Below the pieces are notes generated by a model that saw only the letters and a list, made by a program, of their open reading frames with translations, was not told where the DNA came from and did not search any database. Of a DNA stretch of 64,000 nt, positions 39,251-49,633 are shown one piece after another. This stretch comes from Stenotrophomonas acidaminiphila (GTDB lineage Bacteria; Pseudomonadota; Gammaproteobacteria; Xanthomonadales; Xanthomonadaceae), in the NCBI GenBank assembly GCA_002951995.1, contig CP019797.1, positions 2,960,501-3,024,500 of the forward strand. Direction: 5' to 3'. Position 1 is the first letter of the stretch. Every line of letters starts with the position of its first letter. Both the position numbers and the translations under genes were made by a program.

Positions 39251-40893
39251 GGCTTGTCCTCCGGATAAGGGGTCCACGTCGGGCTGCCCTTGAGCTGCAG
39301 CCACGGCTTGCCGTCGTACTCCATCACCTTGGCGCCTTCGTTCTCCGACACCGACGGGGTCGTCGGCAGCCCCTGCAGCAGGCCGTCCCAGTTGCGCTCG
39401 TCGGCGCTGGCCTGGGCGTTGAGCGCATAGATGCGCGCCACCAGTTCGGACAGCGCCAGGTAGCTGCTCGGGGCGGTGACGTGGCGCGGACCGGCCGCGG
39501 CCGGGATGCCCATGCCGACCAGCTTCACCCCCACCGGGACGTGGGTGATGGACGGGCTGGGGATTTCGCGCATGCCCGGGATCTGCATGCGGTCGCCGTG
39601 CAGCGCCGCACCGTGCTCGGGCACCACCACCACCATCGCGCGGCGTCCGTTCTTCTCCAGCGCGTCGATGAACCCCTGCAGGTCGCCCAGCACCATCTGC
39701 GCGCGCGCCTTGTAGTCGCTGGCCATCGCGCGCCCGTCGGCACCGACGATGCGGTTGCCGTCATGCAGCGAGATCGTGTTGTAGAACAGCGCCACCTGCG
39801 CGCTGGAGGCGGCCTGGCGCTGCTTGAGCCAGCCGCCCAGCACGTCGCCGTCACGGCGCAGCGGCGACTTGTCGAAGGCGATCAGCGCGCGCGGATATCC
39901 CTCGATCGGCAGCGGCGTGGCCGCCAGCCCGCCGTAGCGGGTGAGGTCGCCGATGAAATCGTCGAAGTGGCCGTCGTGGTTCATCGCCAGCTCGTTCTGG
40001 AACCCCAGCGCCTGCAGGTTGGCGAACAGCTGGCACTGCGCCGGTACCGGGTCGAACAGCGCGGTGTGCGAGGTCTGGCCGCAGCTGGCGCGCAGCAGGC
40101 GGATAGCCGCCGGGCCGCTGTAGGAGGTGGCCGAGTTGAACGCGTCGAACACCACGTCCATGCCGTCGAACAGCGGGTTCTGGCGCAGCCCCACTTCCTC
40201 CAGGTCGCTCCAGGCCAACGAGCAGATGTTGAGCACGATCACGTCGAAGGGGGTGCCGCCGTGGGCCGGCGGGAAGGCGGTCTTCAGCCCGGCCTGCTGC
40301 TGGTAGAAGCCGGCCAGGTAGGCGTCCAGGGTCTGGTTGTTGGCCGGGCCGCCGCGCGCGGCCGCACCGGCCCCGCCGGCGCCCTGCGCCGCGCCGGCAT
40401 CGCCACCGCCGGCGGACTGCAGCCCGGCCGGCAGCGGCAGCGCCATCGCCGCCATGCCCAGCATCCCCAGCACGCTGAGCGTGGTGACCCGCAGCCACGG
40501 CTTGAGCAGCAGGTAGCCGCAGACCAGCAGCGCCAGCAGCGCGACCATCTGCCAGTTGATGAAGCGCCCCAGCAGCTCCAGCCAGTACGAGGCGGAGAAA
40601 TCCAGCACGCCGGGCTGCGCCAGCAGGCGCTCGAACGGCGGCCACCAGGTGTCCTGGTAGTACAGCGCCACCGCCACCGGAACCGCGACCACGGTGCGCG
40701 CGATGCGCGCGCCGCGCCACGGCAGCGGCACCAGCAGCGCCGCCAGCAGCAGCAGGTTGGGCAGGATGTGCAGGTCCAGCGCGCCCATCCAGGCGAGGAT
40801 CACCTTGGACAGGAAGTACAGGTTCCAGCCGCGCAGGTCCGGCCACGCGTGCGGCGTGGCGGTCGCGGCGGCGGCGGTGCGGGCCTCGCTCAT
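39247..40893 (-). CDS. bcsG: BcsG, cellulose phosphoethanolamine transferase
   Basis: Inner-membrane enzyme that transfers phosphoethanolamine from phosphatidylethanolamine to cellulose. The product is 548 residues (E. coli 559). It has four or five membrane helices to about residue 160, a Gly/Ala linker (161-184) and a periplasmic alkaline-phosphatase-fold domain. Catalytic features align with E. coli: Cys224 in NICSLAWSD, nucleophile Ser259 in NSATSYSGPA (spacing of 35 identical to C243/S278), metal ligands in NHDGHFDDF and VPEHGAALHGDR. It overlaps bcsF and bcsR by 4 nt. Confidence 0.96.
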   Translation of the reverse strand: MSEARTAAAATATPHAWPDLRGWNLYFLSKVILAWMGALDLHILPNLLLLAALLVPLPWRGARIARTVVAVPVAVALYYQDTWWPPFERLLAQPGVLDFSASYWLELLGRFINWQMVALLALLVCGYLLLKPWLRVTTLSVLGMLGMAAMALPLPAGLQSAGGGDAGAAQGAGGAGAAARGGPANNQTLDAYLAGFYQQQAGLKTAFPPAHGGTPFDVIVLNICSLAWSDLEEVGLRQNPLFDGMDVVFDAFNSATSYSGPAAIRLLRASCGQTSHTALFDPVPAQCQLFANLQALGFQNELAMNHDGHFDDFIGDLTRYGGLAATPLPIEGYPRALIAFDKSPLRRDGDVLGGWLKQRQAASSAQVALFYNTISLHDGNRIVGADGRAMASDYKARAQMVLGDLQGFIDALEKNGRRAMVVVVPEHGAALHGDRMQIPGMREIPSPSITHVPVGVKLVGMGIPAAAGPRHVTAPSSYLALSELVARIYALNAQASADERNWDGLLQGLPTTPSVSENEGAKVMEYDGKPWLQLKGSPTWTPYPEDKP

Positions 40894-41072
40894 GCCGGCC
40901 CCCGCGGCGCATCCTGGCGGCGGCGCTCGCCGACCCGCTTGAGGTAGCGCGGTGGCAGGCCGCGGCGCAGGCGCGCGCGCAGCGCGCGCAGGATCGTCCC
41001 GAGCATCACGCCCAGCGGAATCATCACCAGCGCACACGCGGCCACCAGGCTCCATACCTGTTGGTCGTTCAT
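40890..41072 (-). CDS. bcsF: BcsF, single-pass membrane adaptor of the cellulose complex
   Basis: The 60-residue product begins MNDQQVWSLVAACALVMIPL, one transmembrane helix followed by a basic cytoplasmic tail (LRALRARLRRGLPPRYLKR). Size and topology match E. coli BcsF (63), which recruits BcsE to the membrane and works with BcsG. Identified from topology, conserved tail and position between bcsE and bcsG. 4-nt overlaps on both sides. Confidence 0.9.
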   Translation of the reverse strand: MNDQQVWSLVAACALVMIPLGVMLGTILRALRARLRRGLPPRYLKRVGERRRQDAPRGPA

Positions 41073-42586
41073 CCTTCCCCTCCCAGGCGGATCGGCCGCG
41101 GCGCCGTCCATGACGCCGCGGGTGCCGGCGGCACCGGCGGCGCCTGCAGCGGCGGCGGCGCGGCAAGCCCGCCGCCGGCCGCGCTCATGGCGGCGACGTC
41201 GTGCCCGGCCTGGCGCTCGTAGCCATCGAACAGTTCCCGCCAGGGCAGCCGGAACAGGTTGCCCAGCGCGCGCTCGATACCGTCGCCGCGGCAGGCGAAC
41301 AGGAACAGCCACACCTGGCCGGCGTACATGCAGGCGAAATCGCCGCGGCGGCGCATCTGCAGCTGCTGCAGCGCATGCACCGGGCTCAGCCCGGCGACCG
41401 GCTGCAGCACCAGCACCGCGCTTTCCACCGCGCCACCGCCCTGCTCGAGCAGTTCGCCGGCCAGCTGCCGGAACTGCGCCGGGGTGACGATGCCACCAAC
41501 GTCCGGCGGCCGGTGCAGGCGGATCAGCCGTTCCGGATCCTGCGGCAGGCGCCCCTGCCAGAGCTGGCCCTGGATCGTTTCCAGCAGGGTCAGGAAACGC
41601 GCCAGCGGCAGGTTGGCCGGCGCCACCAGGCTGGCGCCGGACTCCAGCAGCAGGCGTTCGTCGGCATAGCGCAGGCAGGGCTGCATCTCGCGCACCACCA
41701 GCTTCAGGCCGTTGCCGCGCTCGCTGCGCAGCTGGAACACGATGCGCGCCAAGGCATCGACATCGGCGTTCTCGGCGATCGCCAGCACCACCGTGGCCGC
41801 CTGCGCCTGCAGCGCCGCGGCGACCAGCGCCGACCAGTTCTCGAACAGGCGCCAGGCGGCGGAGAACGGCGGTGCGCCCTCCAGCGCGTCGGCCTGCGCC
41901 AGGTAGAGGAAGCGGTCGCCGCCTTCCTGCGCCAGCGCCGCCGCCATCGCGCCGTCGCCGGCGCCGAGCACGCCGAGCCGGAAGCCCTGCCAGCGGGCCT
42001 CGAAATCGCGATGCGCGAACACGCCCTCGGCGTTGCTCCAGTAGTGGACCAGGTATTGCAGCGCGCCGCGGTGCGGGTACAGCTGGGCAACGCCACTGCA
42101 CAGCGGGTTGAGCGGCAGCAGGCGCGGCGCCAGCGTGGCCACCTCGCCATGGCACAGCAGCAGTACGCAGTGGCTGCCGGCGGCGGCCCAGTCGTGCAGT
42201 TGCCTGCACCAGCGCGCGAGGTGCGGGCCGTGCAGGCCCTCGAGCGCGATCGCCGGCACCTTCACCACGCACAGGGTACGGCGTGCGGCGGCGCAGCGCG
42301 CCAGCTCGGCCGGCAGTGCGCGGACCGCCGGCGCCAGGTCGGCCACCGCCGCTTCATGCAGGCGGATCCGCGCCGGCCCCTGGTGGACCGCCAGCGGCGC
42401 CACCATCGATGCGGGGGAGCGCCCGAGCGCGGCCACCACCGCCAGCGGCACGGCATCCGCGCCGGCCAGGACGCCGGCGGCGAACAGGTCGGCGTGGCCC
42501 GCATCGGCGCAGGCGATCCAGTACACCCCACCCGCGCGCAGATGGGTGAGTTCGTGCTGCAGACCGTCGATGGCGAGTGAAATCAT
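41069..42586 (-). CDS. bcsE: BcsE, c-di-GMP-binding cellulose regulator
   Basis: Cytoplasmic regulator that binds c-di-GMP and enhances cellulose and phosphoethanolamine-cellulose output. The product is about 505 residues (E. coli 523). The C-terminal GIL domain has the I-site-like RRGD at 413-416, close to the E. coli RxxD. A degenerate RecA/REC-like N-terminal region starts ISLAIDGLQHELTHLR. The tail is Pro/Ala-rich. ATG at 42586 is chosen; a TTG two codons upstream (42592) has GGGAAA nearby and is an alternative. It is the first gene of locus II. Confidence 0.92.
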   Translation of the reverse strand: MISLAIDGLQHELTHLRAGGVYWIACADAGHADLFAAGVLAGADAVPLAVVAALGRSPASMVAPLAVHQGPARIRLHEAAVADLAPAVRALPAELARCAAARRTLCVVKVPAIALEGLHGPHLARWCRQLHDWAAAGSHCVLLLCHGEVATLAPRLLPLNPLCSGVAQLYPHRGALQYLVHYWSNAEGVFAHRDFEARWQGFRLGVLGAGDGAMAAALAQEGGDRFLYLAQADALEGAPPFSAAWRLFENWSALVAAALQAQAATVVLAIAENADVDALARIVFQLRSERGNGLKLVVREMQPCLRYADERLLLESGASLVAPANLPLARFLTLLETIQGQLWQGRLPQDPERLIRLHRPPDVGGIVTPAQFRQLAGELLEQGGGAVESAVLVLQPVAGLSPVHALQQLQMRRRGDFACMYAGQVWLFLFACRGDGIERALGNLFRLPWRELFDGYERQAGHDVAAMSAAGGGLAAPPPLQAPPVPPAPAASWTAPRPIRLGGEG

Positions 42587-42658
42587 CTTCAAATCGTTTC
42601 CCAGTCAGCGGCCAGTTTGCAGGTCGCCGCGCCGCGTCCCCCATCCCTCGCGGGAATC

Positions 42659-42674
42659 CTTGACCGTTGTCACA
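42659..42674 (-). promoter_or_regulatory. CRP/Clp-like half-conserved site upstream of bcsE
   Basis: TGTGA-CAACGG-TCAAG on the minus strand matches 8 of 10 specified bases of TGTGA-N6-TCACA. It lies 72 bp before the bcsE ATG, just after the pncB stop. It is weaker than the perfect site upstream of locus I. Confidence 0.4.
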
Positions 42675-43961
42675 TTAACCCCGTGCGGGCCGCCGGCTCA
42701 ATGTCACTCGCTCACGGCCCGCCTCACGCGCACCGGCCGCGCATGCCCCCGCAGGGCCGCCGGGCCCCGCGCCGCTGCGGTTCTCAGGGCGCCGGGGCAG
42801 GCCGAACACCTGCCGCAGATAGGCCAGGTACCCCGGGTCGTCGCACATGCTTTTGCCCGGCGAATCGCTGAGCTTGGCCACCGGTTGACCGTTGCAGCGG
42901 ACCATCTTGATGACGATGTTCAGCGGGGTCGGCCCCAGGTCGTTGGTCAGGTGGGTACCCACGCCGAAGGCCACCTGGCAGCGGTCGCGGAAGTAGTCGT
43001 ACAGCCGCATCACTTTCTCGATGTTCAGGCCATCGCTGAACACCAGGATCTTGCTGGAAGGATCGGCGCGGTTGGCCTTGAAGTGCGCCAGCATGCGGTC
43101 GCCCCATGCGAACGGGTCGCCAGAGTCGTGGCGCACGCCGTCGAACAGCTTGCAGAAATACATGTCGAAATCGCGCAGGAAGGCATCCAGCCCGACCACG
43201 TCGGACAGCGCGATGCCGAGGTCGCCGCGGTATTCGCGGGCCCACGATTCCAGCGCAGCCACCTGCGAGTCGCGCAGCCGCGGGCCCAGCGCCTGGAACG
43301 CCTGCAGGTACTCGTGCGCCATCGTGCCGTGCGGGGTCATGCCGTAGCGGCGGGCGAAATACACGTTGCTGGTGCCCACGTACTGGGCACCCAGCGCATC
43401 GCGCAGCAGCGGCAGCATGTGCGCGTGCCAGTCGCGCGAGTACCGGCGGCGGGTACCGTAGTCGGCGATGCGGCAGTTGCCGAAGCCCGGGGTATCGCGC
43501 AGCAGCGCGGTCTTGGCGCGCAGGCGGCGCTCGCCCTCGGCGAAATCCGGGGTACTGGTATTGCGGAACCAGACCTCGTTGATGATCGCCAGCAGCGGCA
43601 CCTCGAACAGGATGGTGTGCAGCCACGGGCCGGTGATGTCCAGCTCGATCTCGCCGGGCACGCTGGCCGAGGCGCGCAGGTCGATGTACTTGCGGTCCAG
43701 GTGGAACAGGCCGAGGAAATCGGCGAAATCCGGCTTCACGAAGCGCAGCTGGCGCATGTAGTCCACCTCGTCGGCGGCGAAGCGCAGGCTGCACAGGTGG
43801 TCGATCTCGGCGTTGATCTGGTCCAGGTGGCGGGCCAGGTCGATGCCGGGGGTGCGGCACTTGAAACGGTACTGGACGATGGCCCCGGGGTGCTGGTGCA
43901 GCACCGCCTGCATCATCGTGAACTTGTAGAGGTCGGTATCGAGCAGGGACTGGATGATCAT
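42675..43961 (-). CDS. pncB: PncB, nicotinate phosphoribosyltransferase
   Basis: Converts nicotinate and PRPP to nicotinate mononucleotide for NAD salvage. The 428-residue product starts [21 protein letters not shown]. It has [24 protein letters not shown] (phosphorylated-His region), [18 protein letters not shown] and [11 protein letters not shown]. The last 30 or so residues are Arg/Gly/Ala-rich and not conserved. It separates the two cellulose loci on the same strand, 106 bp after locus I bcsC. That gap holds GC-rich palindromes but no T-tract terminator. No link to cellulose is known. Confidence 0.97.
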   Translation of the reverse strand: MIIQSLLDTDLYKFTMMQAVLHQHPGAIVQYRFKCRTPGIDLARHLDQINAEIDHLCSLRFAADEVDYMRQLRFVKPDFADFLGLFHLDRKYIDLRASASVPGEIELDITGPWLHTILFEVPLLAIINEVWFRNTSTPDFAEGERRLRAKTALLRDTPGFGNCRIADYGTRRRYSRDWHAHMLPLLRDALGAQYVGTSNVYFARRYGMTPHGTMAHEYLQAFQALGPRLRDSQVAALESWAREYRGDLGIALSDVVGLDAFLRDFDMYFCKLFDGVRHDSGDPFAWGDRMLAHFKANRADPSSKILVFSDGLNIEKVMRLYDYFRDRCQVAFGVGTHLTNDLGPTPLNIVIKMVRCNGQPVAKLSDSPGKSMCDDPGYLAYLRQVFGLPRRPENRSGAGPGGPAGACAAGAREAGRERVTLSRRPARG

Positions 43962-44067
43962 GCGCGCATTATGCGCCGCCTCCGGTCCCGGCCCGGGGCC
44001 GCCGCCGCGGCGGCCTCCCCTGCCCGCGGGCCGCGGGCCCGGCCGGGGCCGGGCACGCGGGCAGCGG

Positions 44068-47000
44068 TCATTCGTCCGCGGCGTAGGGCGAGCGCAGCGG
44101 CTGCGGCTGCCGGCCCAGGCCCGCGCCCAGGCGGTCGAGGAGGAAGCGCAGGTACACGTTGGTGCCGAACTGGCGGTAGTCGCGGGCGTTGTTGAACTCC
44201 ATGCGCCCGCCCAGGAACAGCTGGGTGGACAACTGCCATTCGGCCGCCGCGCTCAGGTTGTAGGACACCCCGGTCTTGGTCTGGCCGCTGTAGACCGGTT
44301 CGACATAGCGCGGGGTCAGGCCCAGCAGCGCGGCCAGCGACGCGGCGTCGTAGGCCGCCTGCTGCATCGCCGGGTCCAGCGGGAAATAGTCCGCCGGATC
44401 TTCCTTGAAGCTCTGCACGCCGACGCTGGCGTCGACCTGCCAGGCCAGCCGCTGCGCGGCGCTGCGCCCGTTCCAGTGCAGCGGCACGCCCACGTCCACG
44501 TAGCGCTGCGGGCTGAAGTAGCCGCCATGGCCGTAGGTGAAGCCGCTGAGGTTGCGGTCGTACTGCATCGCGGTCAGGTTCAGGCCCGCGGTCAGCGACT
44601 GGTTCGCCGTTTCCAGTGCGTGCACGTAGACGCCGGCGCCCAGTTCCTGGCGGTCGTTGCCGGCCACGTGGGTGCCCTGCAGGCGGTGCCACGCCAGGCT
44701 GGCGTAGCCGCCGAGCAGGCCGTTGTCCACGGTCGCGGCCATGCGCGCGCCGGTCGCGGTCACCCCGCCCCATTGCAGGCCGTTGCGGGCGTCGCTGACG
44801 CCGGCGAAGGACAGCAGGCTGTCGGTCACCGCGCGCCGCGAGGCCTCGCCCGACCAGGTCAGGGTATCGCCGACGCGGCCGCGGTAGCCGACCCCGCCGA
44901 CGATGCCGGTTTCGCCGAAGCCCAGCGGGGTGGTGCCGACGTCAGCGTGGAAGCCGCCCTGTTCGAAGCCCACCGACAGCCCGGCGCCACTGGCGTCCTG
45001 CGAACCCAGCCGGCGCGCGCCGGCGGCGTTGGCCACCATCGCATACAGCGTGTCCTGGAACGCCAGCGGCGTCTGCGCGGCGCTGCTGCCTCCGGCCAGT
45101 GCCTTGAGTTGCGCCTGCTCGGCGGCACTGAGCCCGCGCAGCAGCGCGGTGCTGCCCAGCACCTGCCGGGCGATATCGGCGATCGGGGTGTTGCCGAGGT
45201 CGCGGCCCAGCATGTAGTCCGGCAGCGGATCGGCGTACAGCAGCTCCAGCGTGGCCTTGCGGCGTTCGGCCGCGGTGAGGGTGGCGTCGGTCTGGTTGAA
45301 CAGCTCCTGGTAGCGGCCGCTGTCCAGCGCGCGTTCGTAGATCAGGTTGCGGGTCGCGGTGGTGGCGCCGTTGGTCAGCAGCGCCTGGTACAGCGACGAG
45401 CCGACCAGGTCGTCGACCGGGGCGCGGTCGGCGGCCAAGGCCCCGGACAACGCCAGCTGCGGACCGGCGCCGAAGCGGCTGGCCGAGGCATAGGCGTCGT
45501 CGACCCGGCCGGCGTCCAGCACCGTCGGCGTCACCGCCACCTGCAGCTTGCCGTCGCCGACGCCGAAACGGGCCTGCAGCGGCACCTGCAGGTCGGCCAG
45601 CTGGCCCAGCCCGGCTTCGCCGTCACGGTTGCGGTAGGCGGCGCCGGCGGCCAGCGCGCTGCTGCTGTCGGCGCGCAGTTCGCGCAGTTCGTCGATCACC
45701 CCGCGGACCGGGGCCGGCGACATGCCGGCCGGTGCGGCCGGCGCCGCGCCACGACGCGGTGCCGGGATGGCCGCGGCGGGCACCGCGGGCATGGCGGACG
45801 TTGCCAGCACCGGGGCCGGCAGGCCGTCGGCGTCGACCTGCGCGGGCGGCAGCCTGGCGGTGGCCGGCGGCGTGGCGGCAAGCGCGGCGACGCTGGCCGG
45901 CAGCGGCGCCGGATCGGCGCGCAGCGCGGCCGGCCGGGTGTTGCCGCGGGTGATCCCGGCGAAGGGATTGAAGGCACGGCCGGCGCCGGCCAGCGCGGTG
46001 CTGGCGTGCGGATAACCGTTGTCCGGCTGCCCCGCGCCGCGCGCGGCGGCGGCGATGGCGGCCTTGAAGTAGCTCTCGGCGCGGCGGTTCTTGCCCGCCG
46101 CACGGTAGACCCGCCCGGCCGCGGCCAGCACCTCCGGCGATTGCGGCGCGCGTGCCAGCGCCTGTTCCAGGTAGTGCTCGGCGGTGCCGAGGTCGCGCAT
46201 TGCCGCGGCACTGCCGGCCGCGGCCAGCATCGCATCGACATCGCCCGGCGCCAGCTGCAGCAACTGCTGGTACAGCGCCAGCGCCTGGCCGTGGTCGTCG
46301 GCGGCGGCGTACAGGCGCGCCAGCGCGGCGATGGTCTGCGGATCCTGCGGCTGCTGCGCCAGCACCGGCGCCAGCACGTCGTAGGCGCCCTCCAGGTTGC
46401 CGAGCTCGCGCAGCGCATCGACCTGGCGCAGCACGTAGCCGCTGCGCAGGGCCTGCAGGCGCCTGCGTTGCGCCGGGTCCAGGCTGGCATCGCCCAGTTG
46501 CCGCAGCAGGGCCGCCAGCTCGGCGTCCTGGCGCGCGCGCAGCAGCACCTCGCCGTACTGCAGGCGGTTGTCCACGTCCGGGTTGCCCTGCATCAGCCGC
46601 TGCGCCAGCGCCAGCGCGCGCTGCTGGCTGCCGATGTCGGCGTAGGCGCCGGCCAGGGCGGCGGCGATGCCGGGCTGGTCGATGCGTTCGCCCAGCGCCG
46701 ACTCGGCGCGGGCCAGCAGCAGCTGCGCCTCGCCGACGCGGTTGCCCTGCATCAGGGTGCGCGCCTGCGCGGCCTGCAGCTGCACCCAGACGGTGTCGTG
46801 CAACGCGCGCATCTCGGCATCGCGCGCTGCCGCGGGGATGCGCTCGAGCAGCGCCCAGGCACCATTCCAGTCGTTGCGTTCGCGGGCGAACAACGCCTGC
46901 GCGAACAGCGACTGCGGCGCATCCGCGTCCTGCGCGCGCAGGCCGGCCATGATGCCGTCGGCCTGGTCCGGGCGCCCCAGGCGCTGGTAAAGACGCGCCA

Positions 47001-48483
47001 GTTCCAGCCGCAGCCAGGGATCGCGCGGCTGCTGCAGCACCGCATCCTCCAGTTCGATCTGCGCCATTTCCAGGCTGCCCGACGCGATCGCCTGCTGCGC
47101 GCGTGCGCGCGCCAGGGTGGCACGCAGCACCGCGGCGCCGCCGGCACGTTCCTGCTGCTCGGGCGTGAGCCGCTCGAACATTACGGCGGCTTCGTCGGCG
47201 CGGCCCAGCCGGCCGAGCAGCGTGCCCAGCCCCTGCAGCGCGCCGGCGTTGCCGGCATCCAGTTCCAGCGCCTTGCGGTAGCTCGTCTCGGCCGCGGCGG
47301 CATCACCGGCGCCCAGCAGGTCGCCCAGCAGCACGTACCCGGTGGGTTCGGAAGGCTGCAGCGCGATGGCTTCGCGGACCTTCGCCGCCGCGTCGGTTCC
47401 CGGCTGCCGCCGCACTTCCTGCAGGGTCTGCCAGTAGCGGGCGGCGTTGGCCGCACCGCGCCATTTGCCATTGGCCGCGGCCGCCGGGCGCAACAGTTCG
47501 GCGGCTTCGCCGAACCGCTCCTGGCGCAGCCGCACCGAGCCCAGCCCGCCCATCGCCTCGGTGTTCTTCGGCTGCGCCCGCAGCACCTGCGCGAAGCGCG
47601 CCTCGGCGACGTCAAGGGTGCCGCCCTGCAGGGCGCGGAAACCCTCGCCCAGCAGCCGCTGGTTCGGGTCCGGCGCGGGCTCGGCACGCATCGCCTGGTC
47701 GCGCAGCTGGGCCTGGCGCGCGGCGATCTCGCGGTCGTCCGGCTGCAGCTCCAGGAACGCCTGGAACAGCGGCGCGTCGGCCCGGGTGGCGTTGAGCCAC
47801 AGCAGCGCCTGGCGCCAGGCGCTGCGTGCCGGCCCGGCGGTATCCGGGCGCTGGCTGAGCGTTCTGAGCTGGGCGATGCCCTCGCGCCGGCCCGGCTCGC
47901 GGTAGGTCAGCACCTGCGCCAGGGCCAGCGCGGCGGCAGCGTTGTCGGGCTCGGCGGCGACCCGCCGGCGCAGGCCGTCGCGCGCCCGCGTCCAGCCGTC
48001 CTGGGTGCCGGCCAGCACCTGGTAGTACTCCAGCGCGAGCGTATCCGGCGGCCCACCGGCGCCGAAGGCCTCGTCATAGGCCTTGACCGCTTCGGCATAA
48101 CGACCGGCCGCCGCCGCGCTGCGCGCCGCCTGCAGCGAACCGCCGGCGGCGCTGCCGCCGCCCGCCAGCGCCGCACGCAGCCGCGCGGTCTGCGCCGCCG
48201 ACGGATGCCGCGACTGCAGTTGCTGCAGGCGCCGCTGCGCTTCCGCGCGACGTCCCTGGTTGAGGTCGATCAGGCCCAGCCCGAGCAGCGCGTCGGGCTG
48301 CGCCGGGTCGGCCGCCAGCAGCTTGCGCCAGGCATCGGCGGCCAGGTCCTCGCGGCCCTGGTCGAGCCAGTAGTTGCCCTGGTTGACCAGCTGCCGGGTG
48401 GAGGCGGCGTTCTGGCTCCAGGCCGGCGCGGTCAATACGCACAGGCCGAGCAGGTACAGCGGTTTCAGGTTTTTGCGGAACAT
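44068..48483 (-). CDS. bcsC: BcsC, extra-long TPR and outer-membrane beta-barrel protein (locus I)
   Basis: Cellulose export scaffold and pore of locus I. It is 1471 residues, about 300 longer than E. coli BcsC. The start [17 protein letters not shown] gives a clear signal peptide (cleavage near WSQ). TPR repeats fill residues 25 to about 830. An Ala/Pro-rich disordered linker spans about 845-930. The BCSC_C domain and barrel follow to the end, with repeated aromatic/Gly strands and a C-terminal RSPYAADE. It overlaps bcsZ by 19 nt. Last gene of locus I. Confidence 0.95.
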   Translation of the reverse strand: MFRKNLKPLYLLGLCVLTAPAWSQNAASTRQLVNQGNYWLDQGREDLAADAWRKLLAADPAQPDALLGLGLIDLNQGRRAEAQRRLQQLQSRHPSAAQTARLRAALAGGGSAAGGSLQAARSAAAAGRYAEAVKAYDEAFGAGGPPDTLALEYYQVLAGTQDGWTRARDGLRRRVAAEPDNAAAALALAQVLTYREPGRREGIAQLRTLSQRPDTAGPARSAWRQALLWLNATRADAPLFQAFLELQPDDREIAARQAQLRDQAMRAEPAPDPNQRLLGEGFRALQGGTLDVAEARFAQVLRAQPKNTEAMGGLGSVRLRQERFGEAAELLRPAAAANGKWRGAANAARYWQTLQEVRRQPGTDAAAKVREAIALQPSEPTGYVLLGDLLGAGDAAAAETSYRKALELDAGNAGALQGLGTLLGRLGRADEAAVMFERLTPEQQERAGGAAVLRATLARARAQQAIASGSLEMAQIELEDAVLQQPRDPWLRLELARLYQRLGRPDQADGIMAGLRAQDADAPQSLFAQALFARERNDWNGAWALLERIPAAARDAEMRALHDTVWVQLQAAQARTLMQGNRVGEAQLLLARAESALGERIDQPGIAAALAGAYADIGSQQRALALAQRLMQGNPDVDNRLQYGEVLLRARQDAELAALLRQLGDASLDPAQRRRLQALRSGYVLRQVDALRELGNLEGAYDVLAPVLAQQPQDPQTIAALARLYAAADDHGQALALYQQLLQLAPGDVDAMLAAAGSAAAMRDLGTAEHYLEQALARAPQSPEVLAAAGRVYRAAGKNRRAESYFKAAIAAAARGAGQPDNGYPHASTALAGAGRAFNPFAGITRGNTRPAALRADPAPLPASVAALAATPPATARLPPAQVDADGLPAPVLATSAMPAVPAAAIPAPRRGAAPAAPAGMSPAPVRGVIDELRELRADSSSALAAGAAYRNRDGEAGLGQLADLQVPLQARFGVGDGKLQVAVTPTVLDAGRVDDAYASASRFGAGPQLALSGALAADRAPVDDLVGSSLYQALLTNGATTATRNLIYERALDSGRYQELFNQTDATLTAAERRKATLELLYADPLPDYMLGRDLGNTPIADIARQVLGSTALLRGLSAAEQAQLKALAGGSSAAQTPLAFQDTLYAMVANAAGARRLGSQDASGAGLSVGFEQGGFHADVGTTPLGFGETGIVGGVGYRGRVGDTLTWSGEASRRAVTDSLLSFAGVSDARNGLQWGGVTATGARMAATVDNGLLGGYASLAWHRLQGTHVAGNDRQELGAGVYVHALETANQSLTAGLNLTAMQYDRNLSGFTYGHGGYFSPQRYVDVGVPLHWNGRSAAQRLAWQVDASVGVQSFKEDPADYFPLDPAMQQAAYDAASLAALLGLTPRYVEPVYSGQTKTGVSYNLSAAAEWQLSTQLFLGGRMEFNNARDYRQFGTNVYLRFLLDRLGAGLGRQPQPLRSPYAADE

Positions 48484-49631
48484 GTCGTACTCCACGCGGG
48501 CATCAGGCGCCCGTCGGCAGCGAAACGGAAACGGCGGTCCATCCAGCCGCGCCCGAACAACACCAGGGCGCGGTCGTAGTAGCCAAGGGCGTCGGCGGCG
48601 GGGCCTGGCGCGGGAATGCGGCTGGCCTGCGCATTCGCCATGGCGCTCTGGCCCAGCGCCGACAGGTACGGCAGCAGCGCGGCGCAGAAGCCGGCCGGCG
48701 CGGCGCCGTCGGCGGAACCGCTGCGGGTCTGGATCTTCTCGGCGAAGCCGCCGCGCGCGCGCAGCAGCCGGGCCGGCCCCGGCAGGGCGTCGAGCAGGCG
48801 CCGCCGCAGCGGTTCGCCGGGGTCGGTCATGCCGGCCCACAGGTAACAGCGGATGGCGTCGTAGCTGCCGACCGCGCCCTTGCCCGGGTCGGTCACGAAC
48901 GCGGTGCCGTTCCAGGCGATCCAGTCCGGCGCGAAGCCGACCGGCGCTGCCGCGCGCAGCAGCGCCACGCTGCGCTCGGCCAGCCGCGCCCACGGGCCGC
49001 GCGGGTCGACCATCGCGAACCGGCGCAGCACGAACAGCGGCAGGTAGCTGGGATTGAGCAGCCAGCGGTCGCGCTGCACGAAGCCGCGGTTGCCGGGCAG
49101 CAGCATCGGCCCGAAGCCCGGCAGCTCGACCACCTCGGCCGTGCGCATCAGCGCCAGCACCTGGCGGCCGGCCTGGGCCAGCCCGGGGCGGTTCCACAGG
49201 CGCCCGGCCTCGAGCAGCGCATAGGCGATCCACAGCTCGCCATCGGACGCGGTATTGGCGTCGAGCACGCGCCACTGCCCGTCAGCGGCGCGCCCCCACA
49301 GCCACGCCGGCAGGTTGAGGTCCGGGCGTCCGCCGCACAGGTGGCGGCGGGTCCACGCCAGGATGCGGTCGAACAACACCGGGTTGTTGTCCACCAGCGC
49401 GAAGAACAGCGCATAGGACTGCGACTCGGAGGTGCTGCGCTGGTCCGGGTGTGAGAAATCGATGATCCGCCCGTCGTCCTGCAGGTGCCGCTGCACGAAG
49501 CCCTGCCAGTCGCGCCACGCCACGCCGCAGGCGGTCGCCGCCCGCAGCGGGCAGGCCGCGACCGCCGCGGCCGCGGCGATCAGCCCGAGCAGGTCGCGCC
49601 GGGACAGCATGCGCGCGGCAGCCGGCGCCAT
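48465..49631 (-). CDS. bcsZ: BcsZ, periplasmic GH8 endo-beta-1,4-glucanase (locus I)
   Basis: Paralogue of the locus II glucanase. The 388-residue product has a clear twin-arginine signal (SRRDLLGLIAAAAAVAAC) and a GH8 domain with STSESQSYALFFALVDN (general-acid Glu), LLNPSYLP and SYDAIRCYLWAGM. The Cys at the end of the signal could be a lipobox (AVAAC), so anchoring as a lipoprotein is possible. It starts 2 bp after the bcsB stop. Position bcsB-bcsZ-bcsC follows the E. coli gene order, unlike locus II. Confidence 0.94.
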   Translation of the reverse strand: MAPAAARMLSRRDLLGLIAAAAAVAACPLRAATACGVAWRDWQGFVQRHLQDDGRIIDFSHPDQRSTSESQSYALFFALVDNNPVLFDRILAWTRRHLCGGRPDLNLPAWLWGRAADGQWRVLDANTASDGELWIAYALLEAGRLWNRPGLAQAGRQVLALMRTAEVVELPGFGPMLLPGNRGFVQRDRWLLNPSYLPLFVLRRFAMVDPRGPWARLAERSVALLRAAAPVGFAPDWIAWNGTAFVTDPGKGAVGSYDAIRCYLWAGMTDPGEPLRRRLLDALPGPARLLRARGGFAEKIQTRSGSADGAAPAGFCAALLPYLSALGQSAMANAQASRIPAPGPAADALGYYDRALVLFGRGWMDRRFRFAADGRLMPAWSTTCSAKT

Positions 49632-49633
49632 GC

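Noticed and set aside
42675..43961. pncB as part of the cellulose machinery
   Set aside because: It is a typical, complete nicotinate phosphoribosyltransferase with no known role in cellulose synthesis; its placement is most simply a neighbour between two loci.
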